Counted from the first letter of the stretch, positions 1-8,480 are shown. The stretch: 64,000 nucleotides of DNA from Pseudomonadota bacterium (GCA_018814305.1 JAHJAA010000020.1:62001-126000), one strand, 5' to 3'. The notes: generated from the letters alone by a model not told the origin. Numbers and translations are program-made.

Positions 1-2
1 CT

Positions 3-566
3 TGGGAGTACTCGCCGCTGTCGGTATGGTGGCGTCTTGAGGGCGGTGATGATCGTAATATAGAGGTTGCTAACCACACAACGGCAGAAGAACTGGAAGC
101 CGCTCTGCGCATAGCCTCGCCACCCATAACGTCCTGGAATAACTTGGCTGATGTGGCAAGAGAACGCTTTCCTTCTCTGACATTTTCGGGTGATGCCTTC
201 GATCCATTCCGAGGACACCCTTTTGTCCCCGGTGCTGCACTTAGAATCATTGAGCGGCTTGAAATCCTGGAAAAAATGAAGGGTTGCTTTGATGCATCTG
301 GTGAGCGAACGCAAGAAGGACAAAGACTTTATCAGGAGTATTTCACTGGCGAAAATGCTTGGTTTTCAGATTCATCGGACCCTGAGAAACATGACTTTAA
401 ATCAGCGTTAACCTTTAAGCATCCAGGGAAAGCAGGCGAGACTTTATTTTGTTCCATGCACGGCAAGGTGAAAACGCCACAGATCAGGGTCCATTTTTCT
501 TGGCCCATAAGTAAAGACGCCGCGCTTTATATTGTGTATGTCGGTCCAAAGATCACAAAGCGCTGA
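3..566 (+). CDS. C-terminal part of an unknown protein upstream of pglZ
   Basis: The reading frame is open from the first complete codon of the window, so the gene begins upstream and only about 187 C-terminal residues are seen. A TTG at 144 could be read as a start, but the open frame before it argues against that. The visible part is soluble, with a charged, aromatic-rich end (motifs HGKVKTP, RVHFSWP, YIVYVGPK, final KR). No family was recognised with confidence. It lies on the same strand as pglZ with a 212-base gap, so it is probably an accessory gene of the BREX island. A stand-alone defence or toxin-type gene is equally possible. Confidence 0.7.
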   Translation, partial: WEYSPLSVWWRLEGGDDRNIEVANHTTAEELEAALRIASPPITSWNNLADVARERFPSLTFSGDAFDPFRGHPFVPGAALRIIERLEILEKMKGCFDASGERTQEGQRLYQEYFTGENAWFSDSSDPEKHDFKSALTFKHPGKAGETLFCSMHGKVKTPQIRVHFSWPISKDAALYIVYVGPKITKR

Positions 567-603
567 CTCGTACAGAAAGATCATTCAAAGCCCTTTGGGT
601 GTT

Positions 604-683
604 CTTGTGTCACCTCGGCAAGCATCAAATTGCTTTGTGTCTCGTCAAAACGATTATGAGTTACACAAAAACTCTTGTGTCGC
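604..683. repeat. Three imperfect TTGTGTC repeats upstream of pglZ
   Basis: The 212-base gap between the first ORF and pglZ has near-copies of CTTGTGTCNC at 604-613, 633-643 and 674-683, plus a weaker GTTGTGCC further on. An AT-rich TATAAA lies a few bases before the pglZ start. The spacing is irregular. They could be regulator sites for a promoter driving pglZ-brxL, or chance; nothing else is recognisable in the gap. Confidence 0.25.
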
Positions 684-778
684 GTGCGCCAGCCGCAAAA
701 CCGGTTGTGCCTACCGGCCTCTGTTTGGCGCTTTTGGGAAGACGCGCACGGGGTATGACGTTATAAAAGGATGTTGGA

Positions 779-3283
779 ATGAGTGAGCGCATAGCCCAGG
801 CCCTGAGTAGGCTTTTTGACAAACACCGTATCGTCTTCTGGCACGATGCTGATAAGGAACTGCGTGCTGATTTTGAGGCTCTGCATCTGCCGGATATTAC
901 CAAGGTAGAGCTCAACAACAACGAGTTTGCGGTGAAGCATCGGATACTCCGCGAGCTACCAGAGCAGAAGTTTCTCCTCTACCGCGAAGGACCGCAACCT
1001 GCTGACTTGGACAACTGGTTGCTGGATGTGCAGCTGGCCCACGGTGAGTTTCAAACCGATCAAGCAGCCCTCCATCTGAGTGAACTCGAATTACCCCTGG
1101 AATTTGCCGAGCTTGTCCGGCAGCACCTTGATTTTTTCACAGCCGCGAAACGCCGGGAGGCCTTAAAAAAGCTCCTGAAACCTGATGATCAACCGCGACA
1201 GATTCGGCTCAAGATCCTGGCGGTGTGTGCCGGCCCCGGGGCAGAGGCGAGGCTGGATTCGATCCTGGAGTTTTTGCTGGCTGAATTGGCCGAGGATCGG
1301 GAAGAGAAGATCAAGCTGATCGGCCGTTGCGGGCTGGACAAGTATCTCTGGGAACAGACTGAACGGCTCTATGGCTATGAATCGAAAACCCCCGGGATTC
1401 GCGATTTCGCCATCGAGCTGTTCAAATCCTGCTACCGGATGGAACTTGGTGAGTCATCTCTTCTGAACAGCGAAGCCCTGGTTTTTCTCAAACGTTGGAA
1501 GGACAGTATCCGCCATCGCGCCACTTTCGAAAAGTTGTCCGACGATTGCGCCGATGTGTTGGGGATAGAAAAGGATCTGCAGCAGCGGGATTATCGACAG
1601 CTTCTGGACCTGGATTTCTTCCGCCTTATTGAACAGAAGATCATCTCTGACCTGGTCAACAGCTTGGCCAGTCGAACCTTGGCTGCTGGTGAGTGTGCCA
1701 CCCTCATTCGTGCCCGCCGACAGAGTCATTGGCATCAAGGCTATAGCGATATCTATGAAGCCATTGATTATGCCGCCCGGATTTTCTCAGAATTGGAAAC
1801 CGTTCACCTGCAAATTGATTCACTGGCTGACGGCGTGGAGCGCTATGTAGCTAACTGGTACCGCATCGATCAACTCTATCGGAAGTTTGTCTTTCATGCC
1901 CGGCAATCCGGAGAACCTTCGCTACTTGGTAAACTCATCACCATGGTTGAGGATCTCTATACCAACAACTACTTGCGCCGGGTGAACGATAAATGGCAGG
2001 AGCAGGTTGACCTTTGTGTAGAGTGGCGCAGTGCCGGCGTGGTTCGCCAGGACGGTTTCTTCCGAAAATGGGTGGCCCCTTTTCTCAAAGAGCAAAAGAA
2101 GGTTTCGGTGATCATTTCTGATGCCTTGCGCTACGAAATTGGCGAGGAACTGGTGAGTCTGATCCGGCGCGAGGATCGATACGATGCCGTGGTCGCTCCG
2201 ATGTTGACCTTGCTGCCAAGCTACACCCAACTGGGAATGGCAGCCTTATTGCCCCACCAGACACTGAGCTTTGCCCCAAACGACACAGGGGCTGTTCTGG
2301 TTGATGGCGTGAGTTCGCAAGGAACCCCCAATCGCTGCAAAATTCTGGCTCAGGGAATCAAGGCCCGGGGGGCGGTGGTGAAAGCCGACGAGCTGCTGGC
2401 GATGGACAAGGATGGGTGTCGGACCTTATTCCGTGATCATGATGTGGTCTATATCTACCATAATCGGATCGATGCAACTGGAGATGACCGCAAGACCGAG
2501 GAGCAGGTTTTCGGGGCGGTTGAAGAAGCGCTGGCTGAGCTGATTAAAGTCGTCAAAAAGCTTACGGCGGCCAATGCTACCAACCTCCTGGTTACTGCCG
2601 ACCACGGCTTTATCTACCAGAACCGGCCAATTCCCGAGAGTGATTTTACCGACATTGAAGCCAAAGACGAGTTGGTGTTGTATCGTGACCGCCGTTTCTT
2701 ACTTGGTAAAGGAATAAACGAACATGCCAGTCTAAAGAAATTCTCCAGCCAGGCCGTTGGCCTTACGGGGGAGATGGAAATTCAGTTACCGAAATCAATC
2801 AACCGTCTGCGGCTGCAAGGATCAGGGAGCCGTTATGTCCATGGCGGTGCCGCCTTGCAAGAGGTGGTTGTGCCGGTCGTTTCAATCAATAAGAAGCGCC
2901 GCAGTGACACAGGCAAGGTTGAGGTCGAGATCCTGCAAAGCGGCAATCAGTTAATCTCCTCCGGACAATTGGCAGTGGCCTTCTACCAGACTTTACCGGT
3001 CAGCAGCAAGATTCAGCCGAGAATATTGCGGGCAGGGATTTATGACCAGGGTGACCAGTTGATTTCCGACAGTCAAACCTTGAATTTTGATTCCGTCTCT
3101 GAAAATCCCCGTGATCGCGAGTTCAAGGTCAGATTTGTGATGTCTAGAAAAGCAGACGAAGCAAACAACCAAGATGTCAATTTGAAACTTGAGGAACAGT
3201 TGCCAGGGACCTCGCATTTTAGAGAGTACAAATCTTTGCGGTACACCCTGCGCCGGTCATTCACCAGCGACTTTGAGCTTTAG
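779..3283 (+). CDS. pglZ: BREX type 1 PglZ
   Basis: An 834-residue protein of the usual size for BREX-1 PglZ, a core component of the BREX phage-exclusion system, which methylates self DNA and blocks phage DNA replication. The opening matches the family (FDKHRIVFWHDADKELR). The central alkaline-phosphatase-superfamily PglZ domain shows VSVIISDALRYEIGEEL near residue 440 and the metal-site stretch LLVTADHGFIYQ near residue 605. The start ATG follows AAAGGATGTTGGA. The gene ends 6 bases before brxL, so the two are co-transcribed. The other core genes (brxA, brxB, brxC, pglX) are expected upstream, outside the window. Family assignment is firm; the role in the complex is family knowledge. Confidence 0.95.
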   Translation: MSERIAQALSRLFDKHRIVFWHDADKELRADFEALHLPDITKVELNNNEFAVKHRILRELPEQKFLLYREGPQPADLDNWLLDVQLAHGEFQTDQAALHLSELELPLEFAELVRQHLDFFTAAKRREALKKLLKPDDQPRQIRLKILAVCAGPGAEARLDSILEFLLAELAEDREEKIKLIGRCGLDKYLWEQTERLYGYESKTPGIRDFAIELFKSCYRMELGESSLLNSEALVFLKRWKDSIRHRATFEKLSDDCADVLGIEKDLQQRDYRQLLDLDFFRLIEQKIISDLVNSLASRTLAAGECATLIRARRQSHWHQGYSDIYEAIDYAARIFSELETVHLQIDSLADGVERYVANWYRIDQLYRKFVFHARQSGEPSLLGKLITMVEDLYTNNYLRRVNDKWQEQVDLCVEWRSAGVVRQDGFFRKWVAPFLKEQKKVSVIISDALRYEIGEELVSLIRREDRYDAVVAPMLTLLPSYTQLGMAALLPHQTLSFAPNDTGAVLVDGVSSQGTPNRCKILAQGIKARGAVVKADELLAMDKDGCRTLFRDHDVVYIYHNRIDATGDDRKTEEQVFGAVEEALAELIKVVKKLTAANATNLLVTADHGFIYQNRPIPESDFTDIEAKDELVLYRDRRFLLGKGINEHASLKKFSSQAVGLTGEMEIQLPKSINRLRLQGSGSRYVHGGAALQEVVVPVVSINKKRRSDTGKVEVEILQSGNQLISSGQLAVAFYQTLPVSSKIQPRILRAGIYDQGDQLISDSQTLNFDSVSENPRDREFKVRFVMSRKADEANNQDVNLKLEEQLPGTSHFREYKSLRYTLRRSFTSDFEL

Positions 3284-3289
3284 AGGAAT

Positions 3290-5347
3290 ATGGGAACGAT
3301 GAATGAACTTGACCAAAAGATAGTTGAATATTTTCCGGGATTGGTGGTCAGAAAAGACCTTGTAAAAATAGTTAAGGGCAATGCCATTGTACCTTCCTAT
3401 GTTCTTGAATATCTCCTTGGGCAGTATTGCGCCACGGCTGACGAGCCCAGCATAAAGTCTGGAATTGAAACTGTTAAGGAAATTCTCCGAAAACATTACG
3501 TCCACCGGAATGAAGCCGGGCTTGTTAAGTCGATCATTAAGGAAAAAGGGCGGCACAAGGTAATAGACAAGATCGGTGTTGACCTGAATGACAAAGCTGG
3601 GACCTATGAGGCATCATTCTCTAACTTGGGGATCAGTAAGGTACTTGTCTCCGTTGATACTATTAAAAAACATCCTAAGCTTTTAGTTGGCGGGGTCTGG
3701 TGCATTGCCGAACTGGGATATGAACATCTTGACGACCCAAAGGCCAGCCCATGGGTGATGGAATCGATAAAGCCGATTCAACTTTCCCACTTCGACTATG
3801 ACGGCTATCTGGCGGCAAGAAAAAAATTCACTACGGATGAGTGGATTGATCTTCTTCTGCAAAGTATCGGGTTCAATCCCGAGATGTTCGGCAAACGCAG
3901 TAAGCTGTTACAACTTGTCCGGCTTATCCCTTACTGCGAGAGAAATTACAACCTGATCGAACTTGGGCCCAAGGGGACTGGAAAATCCCATATTTATTCT
4001 GAATTCTCTCCACACGGCATACTCATTTCAGGTGGTGAGGTTACGGTGCCCAAGCTTTTCGTTAATAACAGTAATGGGAAACTTGGCTTGGTGGGCTACT
4101 GGGACGCAGTTGCCTTTGACGAATTTGCTGGCAAGAAGAAAAAGCCCAACAAGGCCCTGGTCGACATCATGAAAAACTACATGGCCAACAAGACTTTCTC
4201 GCGAGGCGTGGAGACACTGGGAGCCGAGGCATCCATGGTTTTTGTCGGCAACACGCAGAACCCTTTACCTTACATGTTGAAACACACAGATCTTTTCGAT
4301 GAATTGCCTGATGCATATCACGATTCAGCCTTTCTGGATCGGTTGCATTTTTACATCCCCGGCTGGGAAGTGGACATCATCCGGGGAGAGATGTTCTCTG
4401 AAGGGTACGGCTTTGTCGTTGACTATCTGGCCGAGATCCTCCGGACCATGCGAAACCATGACTTTTCCCATTTTTACGCGGACCACTTTGATCTACTGAG
4501 TGACATTTCCACCCGGGATCGCGATGCGGTAAATAAGACTTTTAGTGGGCTGGTGAAAATTCTGTTCCCACACCAAGAAGCATCGACCGAAGAGCTGGAA
4601 GATGTCTTGAAGTTTGCCATTGAAGGAAGGAAGCGGATTAAAGACCAGCTGTTTCGGATCGATCAGACGTATGAGCCGGTTCGGTTTGGCTATAAGGTCC
4701 AAGGTGAGGATACTGTGAACCTGATTAAGACCTTGGAAGAAACACAATATCCCCAACATTATTATAAAGGCTTCAATCCGCCTGAGGATGCTGGGCAGGC
4801 CGAGCAGTCAGAAGTCCAACCGACAGCAACGGCAGCAGAGAGTACGGAGGAAATACTCAAAGAACAACATCTAACCTTTCAAGAGAATCAGCGGGGGCTG
4901 AGTTACGACAACCTTTTCGGCAAGTATCTGCAAGGGGCGAGCAAGATTACGATCACAGACCCGTATATTCGGCTCTTTTACCAAGCCCGCAACATGATGG
5001 AATTTCTCGAAACCGTTGCTAAATTCAAGTCAGACGATGCCGTGGTGGATGTCACTTTGGTTACTGTTGAGGACGAGTTTAAGGGCGATGCCCAAAAAGA
5101 TTTCCTTCAACAGATGCAGATGAGTGTCCAATCGGCCGGAATCAGGTTTTCCTGGGAATTCGACAAATCTGGATCAGCCCATGCCCGACATATTGTTATC
5201 GATACCGGCTGGAAGATCCTCCTTGATCGAGGATTAGATATCTTCCAGCACTACGACATGAATGAAGCATTCTCAATAAATAACAGGATACAGGATTTTC
5301 GAGCCTGCAAGGCATTTGAAGTGACCTTCCTCCTCATGAATAATTAA
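3290..5347 (+). CDS. brxL: BrxL AAA+ ATPase with a MIT_C-like C-terminal domain
   Basis: A 685-residue BREX protein following pglZ by 6 bases. The N-terminal part (VEYFPGLVVRKDLV, LEYLLGQYCA) and the AAA+ core with Walker A GPKGTGKSH near residue 228 are typical of BrxL, an oligomeric DNA-associated ATPase needed for phage restriction. After a low-complexity linker (about 500-527), residues 528-685 do not look like a Lon protease domain. The pattern RGLSYDNLFGKYLQGA, ITDPYIRLFYQARN, LVTVEDEF, GIRFSWEFD, RHIVIDTGWKI and GLDIFQ resembles the MIT_C phospholipase D-like domain of eukaryotic MITD1. ATG 3290 has GAGG just upstream; ATG 3299 is an alternative. The C-terminal call rests on remembered motifs. 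Confidence 0.92.
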   Translation: MGTMNELDQKIVEYFPGLVVRKDLVKIVKGNAIVPSYVLEYLLGQYCATADEPSIKSGIETVKEILRKHYVHRNEAGLVKSIIKEKGRHKVIDKIGVDLNDKAGTYEASFSNLGISKVLVSVDTIKKHPKLLVGGVWCIAELGYEHLDDPKASPWVMESIKPIQLSHFDYDGYLAARKKFTTDEWIDLLLQSIGFNPEMFGKRSKLLQLVRLIPYCERNYNLIELGPKGTGKSHIYSEFSPHGILISGGEVTVPKLFVNNSNGKLGLVGYWDAVAFDEFAGKKKKPNKALVDIMKNYMANKTFSRGVETLGAEASMVFVGNTQNPLPYMLKHTDLFDELPDAYHDSAFLDRLHFYIPGWEVDIIRGEMFSEGYGFVVDYLAEILRTMRNHDFSHFYADHFDLLSDISTRDRDAVNKTFSGLVKILFPHQEASTEELEDVLKFAIEGRKRIKDQLFRIDQTYEPVRFGYKVQGEDTVNLIKTLEETQYPQHYYKGFNPPEDAGQAEQSEVQPTATAAESTEEILKEQHLTFQENQRGLSYDNLFGKYLQGASKITITDPYIRLFYQARNMMEFLETVAKFKSDDAVVDVTLVTVEDEFKGDAQKDFLQQMQMSVQSAGIRFSWEFDKSGSAHARHIVIDTGWKILLDRGLDIFQHYDMNEAFSINNRIQDFRACKAFEVTFLLMNN

Positions 5348-5359
5348 TGGACTTAATAC

Positions 5360-5479
5360 ATGGATGAGTTTGATGATGGGCTCGACTTACTTGATGATGA
5401 TGGAGATGGAGTTGTAGAGACTTGTCTTCTTGAGGAAGAAGATAAGGGTAAAGAAAAAAAAACCACGGTTGCTGTGTAA
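5360..5479 (+). CDS. Tiny acidic ORF after brxL (39 aa)
   Basis: Begins 12 bases after the brxL stop with ATG and runs 39 codons to TAA. The product opens MDEFDDGLDLLDDDGDGVVE and ends with a Lys-rich tail. The first two thirds are dense in Asp/Glu, which could mimic DNA charge or bind metal. There is no strong ribosome-binding site, although translation could be coupled to brxL. It may be a last small gene of the BREX operon or a chance ORF; no family is recognised. Confidence 0.35.
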   Translation: MDEFDDGLDLLDDDGDGVVETCLLEEEDKGKEKKTTVAV

Positions 5480-5590
5480 TTTTTTTGGTATTGGGATCTT
5501 CCGCCCTAATATCAATCTGGGGTATGATAAGAATATTATCATAATGGTTAGGTCCCAACCATAAGTGGTGATTCCTATCGTGGATTATTT

Positions 5591-5640
5591 GAATCTTCCT
5601 AATCTTGGAGTCGCAGGTTCAATTCCTACTGGGACCACCA
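5591..5640 (+). other. tRNA-Arg(CCU) 3'-half remnant; candidate attachment site
   Basis: The stretch carries an anticodon loop TTCCTAA (anticodon CCU), a variable region, a T arm with TTCAATT between GCAGG and CCTAC, and an acceptor end TGGGACC-ACCA. This is the 3' half of a bacterial tRNA-Arg(CCU). The bases upstream do not form a D arm, although GGTCCCA at 5551 could pair with the acceptor end; the span of 90 bases is too long for this tRNA. Integrases commonly use tRNA 3' ends and leave such copies at island borders, so this probably marks the right edge of the BREX island. Confidence 0.6.
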
Positions 5641-5700
5641 AAGAGCATTGAGGTTTACTTGTTTTGGGGAGGTCGAATTGAGTAAAAACAGAATATTTTA

Positions 5701-5730
5701 GCCATTTGTTACCCATGCGTTACCCAAAAC
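5701..5730. repeat. Short direct repeat GTTACCCA beside the tRNA remnant
   Basis: GTTACCCA occurs at 5708-5715 and again at 5719-5726, about 70 bases past the tRNA-Arg remnant. Such short direct repeats next to an att core resemble integrase arm-type sites. No integrase gene is visible in the window, so this is inference. Confidence 0.25.
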
Positions 5731-5765
5731 AAAAAAGCACCTAGCCGTTTTCCGGCTAGGTGCTT
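5731..5765 (-). terminator. Intrinsic terminator of tRNA-Lys
   Basis: A perfect 13-bp stem (AAGCACCTAGCCG with its complement) and a 5-base loop. On the minus strand it is followed by TTTTTTGTTTT. It lies 8 bases beyond the 3' end of tRNA-Lys and is oriented to stop its transcription. Confidence 0.85.
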
Positions 5766-5773
5766 GATCTTCC

Positions 5774-5849
5774 TGGTGGGCCATCCCGGACTCGAACCGG
5801 AAACCTGCTGATTAAGAGTCAGATGCTCTACCAATTGAGCTAATGGCCC
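5774..5849 (-). tRNA. tRNA-Lys(CUU)
   Basis: Reading the minus strand gives a complete 76-base cloverleaf: acceptor GGGCCAT pairing with ATGGCCC, D arm with AGCTCAATTGGTAGAGC, anticodon loop CTCTTAA with anticodon CUU, T arm with GGTTCGAGTCC, discriminator A and an encoded CCA. An intrinsic terminator follows and a tandem repeat lies on its 5' side. Confidence 0.97.
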
Positions 5850-5854
5850 GAATT

Positions 5855-5963
5855 CACCCTTGCGGGTATACATTGCGTACGAGCAGACAGGCTGCTCAAC
5901 TCAGCTTTTCACCCTTCGGGTATAAGTTTCGTACGAGCAGACGAGCTGCTCAACTCAGCTTTA
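5855..5963. repeat. Two tandem ~54-bp repeat units upstream of tRNA-Lys
   Basis: Two adjacent imperfect copies, 5855-5909 and 5910-5963. Each begins CACCCTTCGGGTATA-like, contains GTACGAGCAGAC and ends GCTGCTCAACTCAGCTTT. Each unit contains two small inverted repeats (ACCC..GGGT and GAGCAG..CTGCTC). They occupy the 5' flank of tRNA-Lys, so they may be a processed leader or remnants of a tandem duplication. No gene is visible here. Confidence 0.7.
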
Positions 5964-6076
5964 ATTTTCACAGCGAAGCTATCATATGACGGTTATCCCG
6001 TCAAGCTTCTTTGTCTTCTATCTCAGAAATAGTAAGCAATATAAAGGGCTGCAGGGTGCGCAGGTTTGAGCGCAGT

Positions 6077-6111
6077 CTCCTGTCCGCTATAGTCAACTAT
6101 GCGGACGGGAG
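6077..6111. terminator. Hairpin downstream of the glutamate synthase operon
   Basis: CTCCTGTCCGC at 6077 pairs with GCGGACGGGAG at 6101 (one G-U), and the loop has a further ATAGT/ACTAT pairing. It lies 33 bases past the last stop codon of the minus-strand operon. There is no T tract on either side, so it may stabilise the mRNA 3' end rather than act as a classical terminator. Confidence 0.4.
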
Positions 6112-6143
6112 TCGGCGTTCAAAGATGCGTACACTGTGTTCCT

Positions 6144-8480
6144 TTAAAAAGGCTGGAGAACCCAGATTCCACAAGGACAGGTATCGGCGCAGAACCCACA
6201 GGCAATACATTTATCATCATCCGAGATATAACGATACCCCCCGTCCACCAGGACCTGACGGGAAATAGCCTGGGTAGGACAAATGGTCTCACAGAGATGA
6301 CAATCGCGACAGGATCCACAACTCAAACAACGCTCTGCAACTTCTTTGGGCGAGGCAGCCGGACCGGCAATGGGCTCATAGTGGGCAAAGGTCAGATTAC
6401 ACTGGGCCACAACCTCCTTGACAAAAGGCTTTGGCTCCTCGCCCTTGAATCGAGCAACAACCGCTTCGGCGGTATTCTTGCCGGCGCCCAGAGCATTGGT
6501 GGCCAAACCGGGTCGCTCCACATCACCCACTGCTGAGATCTTGGGATCGGTGGTAAGTCCGGTGGAATCACACTTTACCCAACCAGCCCCACCTACCGTC
6601 AAAACTTCAACGGTATCGGGCAGGAACTTCAGGGCTGGGACGTCACCAATGGAGATGATCACAGTCTGGGCCGGAATGAGCTGCCCAGCTGCATCGATCA
6701 AACCTTCTTTAGTAACTTCCTTGGTCATGACCGGCCACTTGAAGGTGGCGCCCAAAGCCTCGGCCGCCGCCTTTTCCTTACCAAAAGCCAGGGGTTTCTG
6801 GATATCAACCAGGACCACCTGCTCAGCCCCCAAACGATACGCTTCACAGGCCACATCACACCCAACGTTGCCCGCGCCGATAACCACCACCTGTTTCCCA
6901 ATCTTGGGCGGTTTGTCACCTTTGGCAGCTTTTAAGAAATCAAGGGCAGGAAGGACCCTTTCATGTCCCGGAAAAGGAATGGTCCGGGGTTGATGGGTCC
7001 CTACAGCCACGACCACATGGTCATAGTCTTTTTTAAGCTTGGCGAACTTCTCCTTGGTCATGGCCACCCCGAAATTGACCTTGATATTCGGCATTGCCAT
7101 AAAACGATCGATCTCCGAATCCCAGATCGCCTTGGGCAGCCGCTCCCAGGGAATAACCTGGGCCAGCTTGCCACCCAGCTGGGTGTCCTTTTCAAAGATA
7201 TGGGCTTCTACTCCGAGCCGGGCCAACTGCCAGGCAGCGTTCATCCCGCCGGGCCCGCCACCAATAATCGCCACTTTCTTGTTGAGAGACTTGGCTACTT
7301 TGGGTGGCTTGGCATCACGGGCGGCTCGACCGAGCATCTGGACATCAATCTTCTCATCAACCATCTGCCGGGAACAGTTCTGCATACAGAGATTAGGGCA
7401 AACATTACCGCAGACCGAGGCTGGCAATGGCGTATACTCCATGAGCATCTCGTAGGCTTCAGCTTCCTTGCCTTCCCGGAACAGCCGCAACCGATCGACG
7501 GTGGGGATATGAACCGGGCAGTAATAGGCACAAGGAGCCGCCTTGTCGCGGTTGGCCCAGAAGGGTTTCTTGCGCCGAAGATTACCGGTCTCGATCATCC
7601 CGATGGGTGAGCGGTCAAGCCCAGGGGCTAGGTCACGAATCGGATCACCGCCACCGAAACCCTTATCCCAGATCTTCCGCTTAAACTCGGCCATGGACAT
7701 GGGGCCTGAATACATCAAGGCCCTTTCCTGGGGCGGGATGGACACCAGCATGCTCCACTCTTCCCGCTTGGTAAGTTTCTTGAGGAGCCGTGAGCGACCG
7801 ATCGACTTCAAATAATCGGGCATCCGCTCCAGCAGCCACTGCCATTGTTCATCATCGGGCACCACGGCCTTGACACTGGTCTTGGAATAGCTGCCATCGA
7901 TCATGCCATGATAATAAATCCAACCACCGACCATCCCGACACAGGGCCGATATCCCAGGACGTTTTGAGGATTTTTCGCCTCAACCCCACAGACTACGGC
8001 AATCCCGCCGCAGTTGAATTCGGCAAAGGAGTCACCGGCGGAGCCCAGAATCCACAATTGGGGCCGCTGGTATTCAGGATTCCACTTGGTCATGGTCAGA
8101 CCCCGGGCGCCGATGGAACCCCCGATATAGACTTTGCCCTCGGCCATGGCGTTGCAGACCCCGTTGGTGGCATCACCCTTAACGGTAATCTTGGCGCCGA
8201 TATTCAGGTACCCCACATCGTCCGAGGCCGGGCCGTTACAGACAATATTGGTCCCGGGCAACCCCATGCAGCCGAGCCGCTGGCCGCAGGGACCGTCGAT
8301 TTCTATGGAAACCGGCTTGCCACCACTTTGCAACCGACCACCAACGTTGTGCTGTCCGTAGGTTTCCAGCTTTAAATTCTTAGATTTAGTAAAGGCCTGT
8401 TGGACCAGCTCTTCAAAATTTTTGGAGCTGATACGCTGGCCCTTTTCATCAAGCCCTTTTACAACTATCGTTTTACTCAT
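6144..8480 (-). CDS. Glutamate synthase GXGXG subunit fused to GltD-like FAD/NAD(P) oxidoreductase
   Basis: A 778-residue fusion. Residues 1-240 are the GXGXG beta-helix (subunit 3 of archaeal-type glutamate synthase; repeats such as GPASDDVGYLNIGAKITVKG). It continues into a GltD-type small subunit: cysteine-rich N-terminal Fe-S segment (CAYYCPVHIPT, CGNVCPNLCMQNC, about 328-385), FAD site IIGGGPGGMNAAWQ (about 405), NAD(P) site VVIGAGNVGCDVA (about 540), and a C-terminal two-cluster ferredoxin (CLSCGSCRDC.LCETICP; CIACGFCADTCP). It would feed electrons from NAD(P)H or ferredoxin to the FMN synthase subunit that converts glutamine plus 2-oxoglutarate to two glutamates. It is the last gene of the operon, 12 bases after the core subunit. 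Confidence 0.92.
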   Translation of the reverse strand: MSKTIVVKGLDEKGQRISSKNFEELVQQAFTKSKNLKLETYGQHNVGGRLQSGGKPVSIEIDGPCGQRLGCMGLPGTNIVCNGPASDDVGYLNIGAKITVKGDATNGVCNAMAEGKVYIGGSIGARGLTMTKWNPEYQRPQLWILGSAGDSFAEFNCGGIAVVCGVEAKNPQNVLGYRPCVGMVGGWIYYHGMIDGSYSKTSVKAVVPDDEQWQWLLERMPDYLKSIGRSRLLKKLTKREEWSMLVSIPPQERALMYSGPMSMAEFKRKIWDKGFGGGDPIRDLAPGLDRSPIGMIETGNLRRKKPFWANRDKAAPCAYYCPVHIPTVDRLRLFREGKEAEAYEMLMEYTPLPASVCGNVCPNLCMQNCSRQMVDEKIDVQMLGRAARDAKPPKVAKSLNKKVAIIGGGPGGMNAAWQLARLGVEAHIFEKDTQLGGKLAQVIPWERLPKAIWDSEIDRFMAMPNIKVNFGVAMTKEKFAKLKKDYDHVVVAVGTHQPRTIPFPGHERVLPALDFLKAAKGDKPPKIGKQVVVIGAGNVGCDVACEAYRLGAEQVVLVDIQKPLAFGKEKAAAEALGATFKWPVMTKEVTKEGLIDAAGQLIPAQTVIISIGDVPALKFLPDTVEVLTVGGAGWVKCDSTGLTTDPKISAVGDVERPGLATNALGAGKNTAEAVVARFKGEEPKPFVKEVVAQCNLTFAHYEPIAGPAASPKEVAERCLSCGSCRDCHLCETICPTQAISRQVLVDGGYRYISDDDKCIACGFCADTCPCGIWVLQPF

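Noticed and set aside
532-786. 84-codon ORF between the first gene and pglZ
   Set aside because: It overlaps the end of the upstream gene, runs into pglZ in another frame, has no ribosome site and has a composition unlike its neighbours.
7845-8375. Plus-strand 176-codon ORF opposite the GXGXG gene
   Set aside because: Antisense shadow of a clearly conserved gene.
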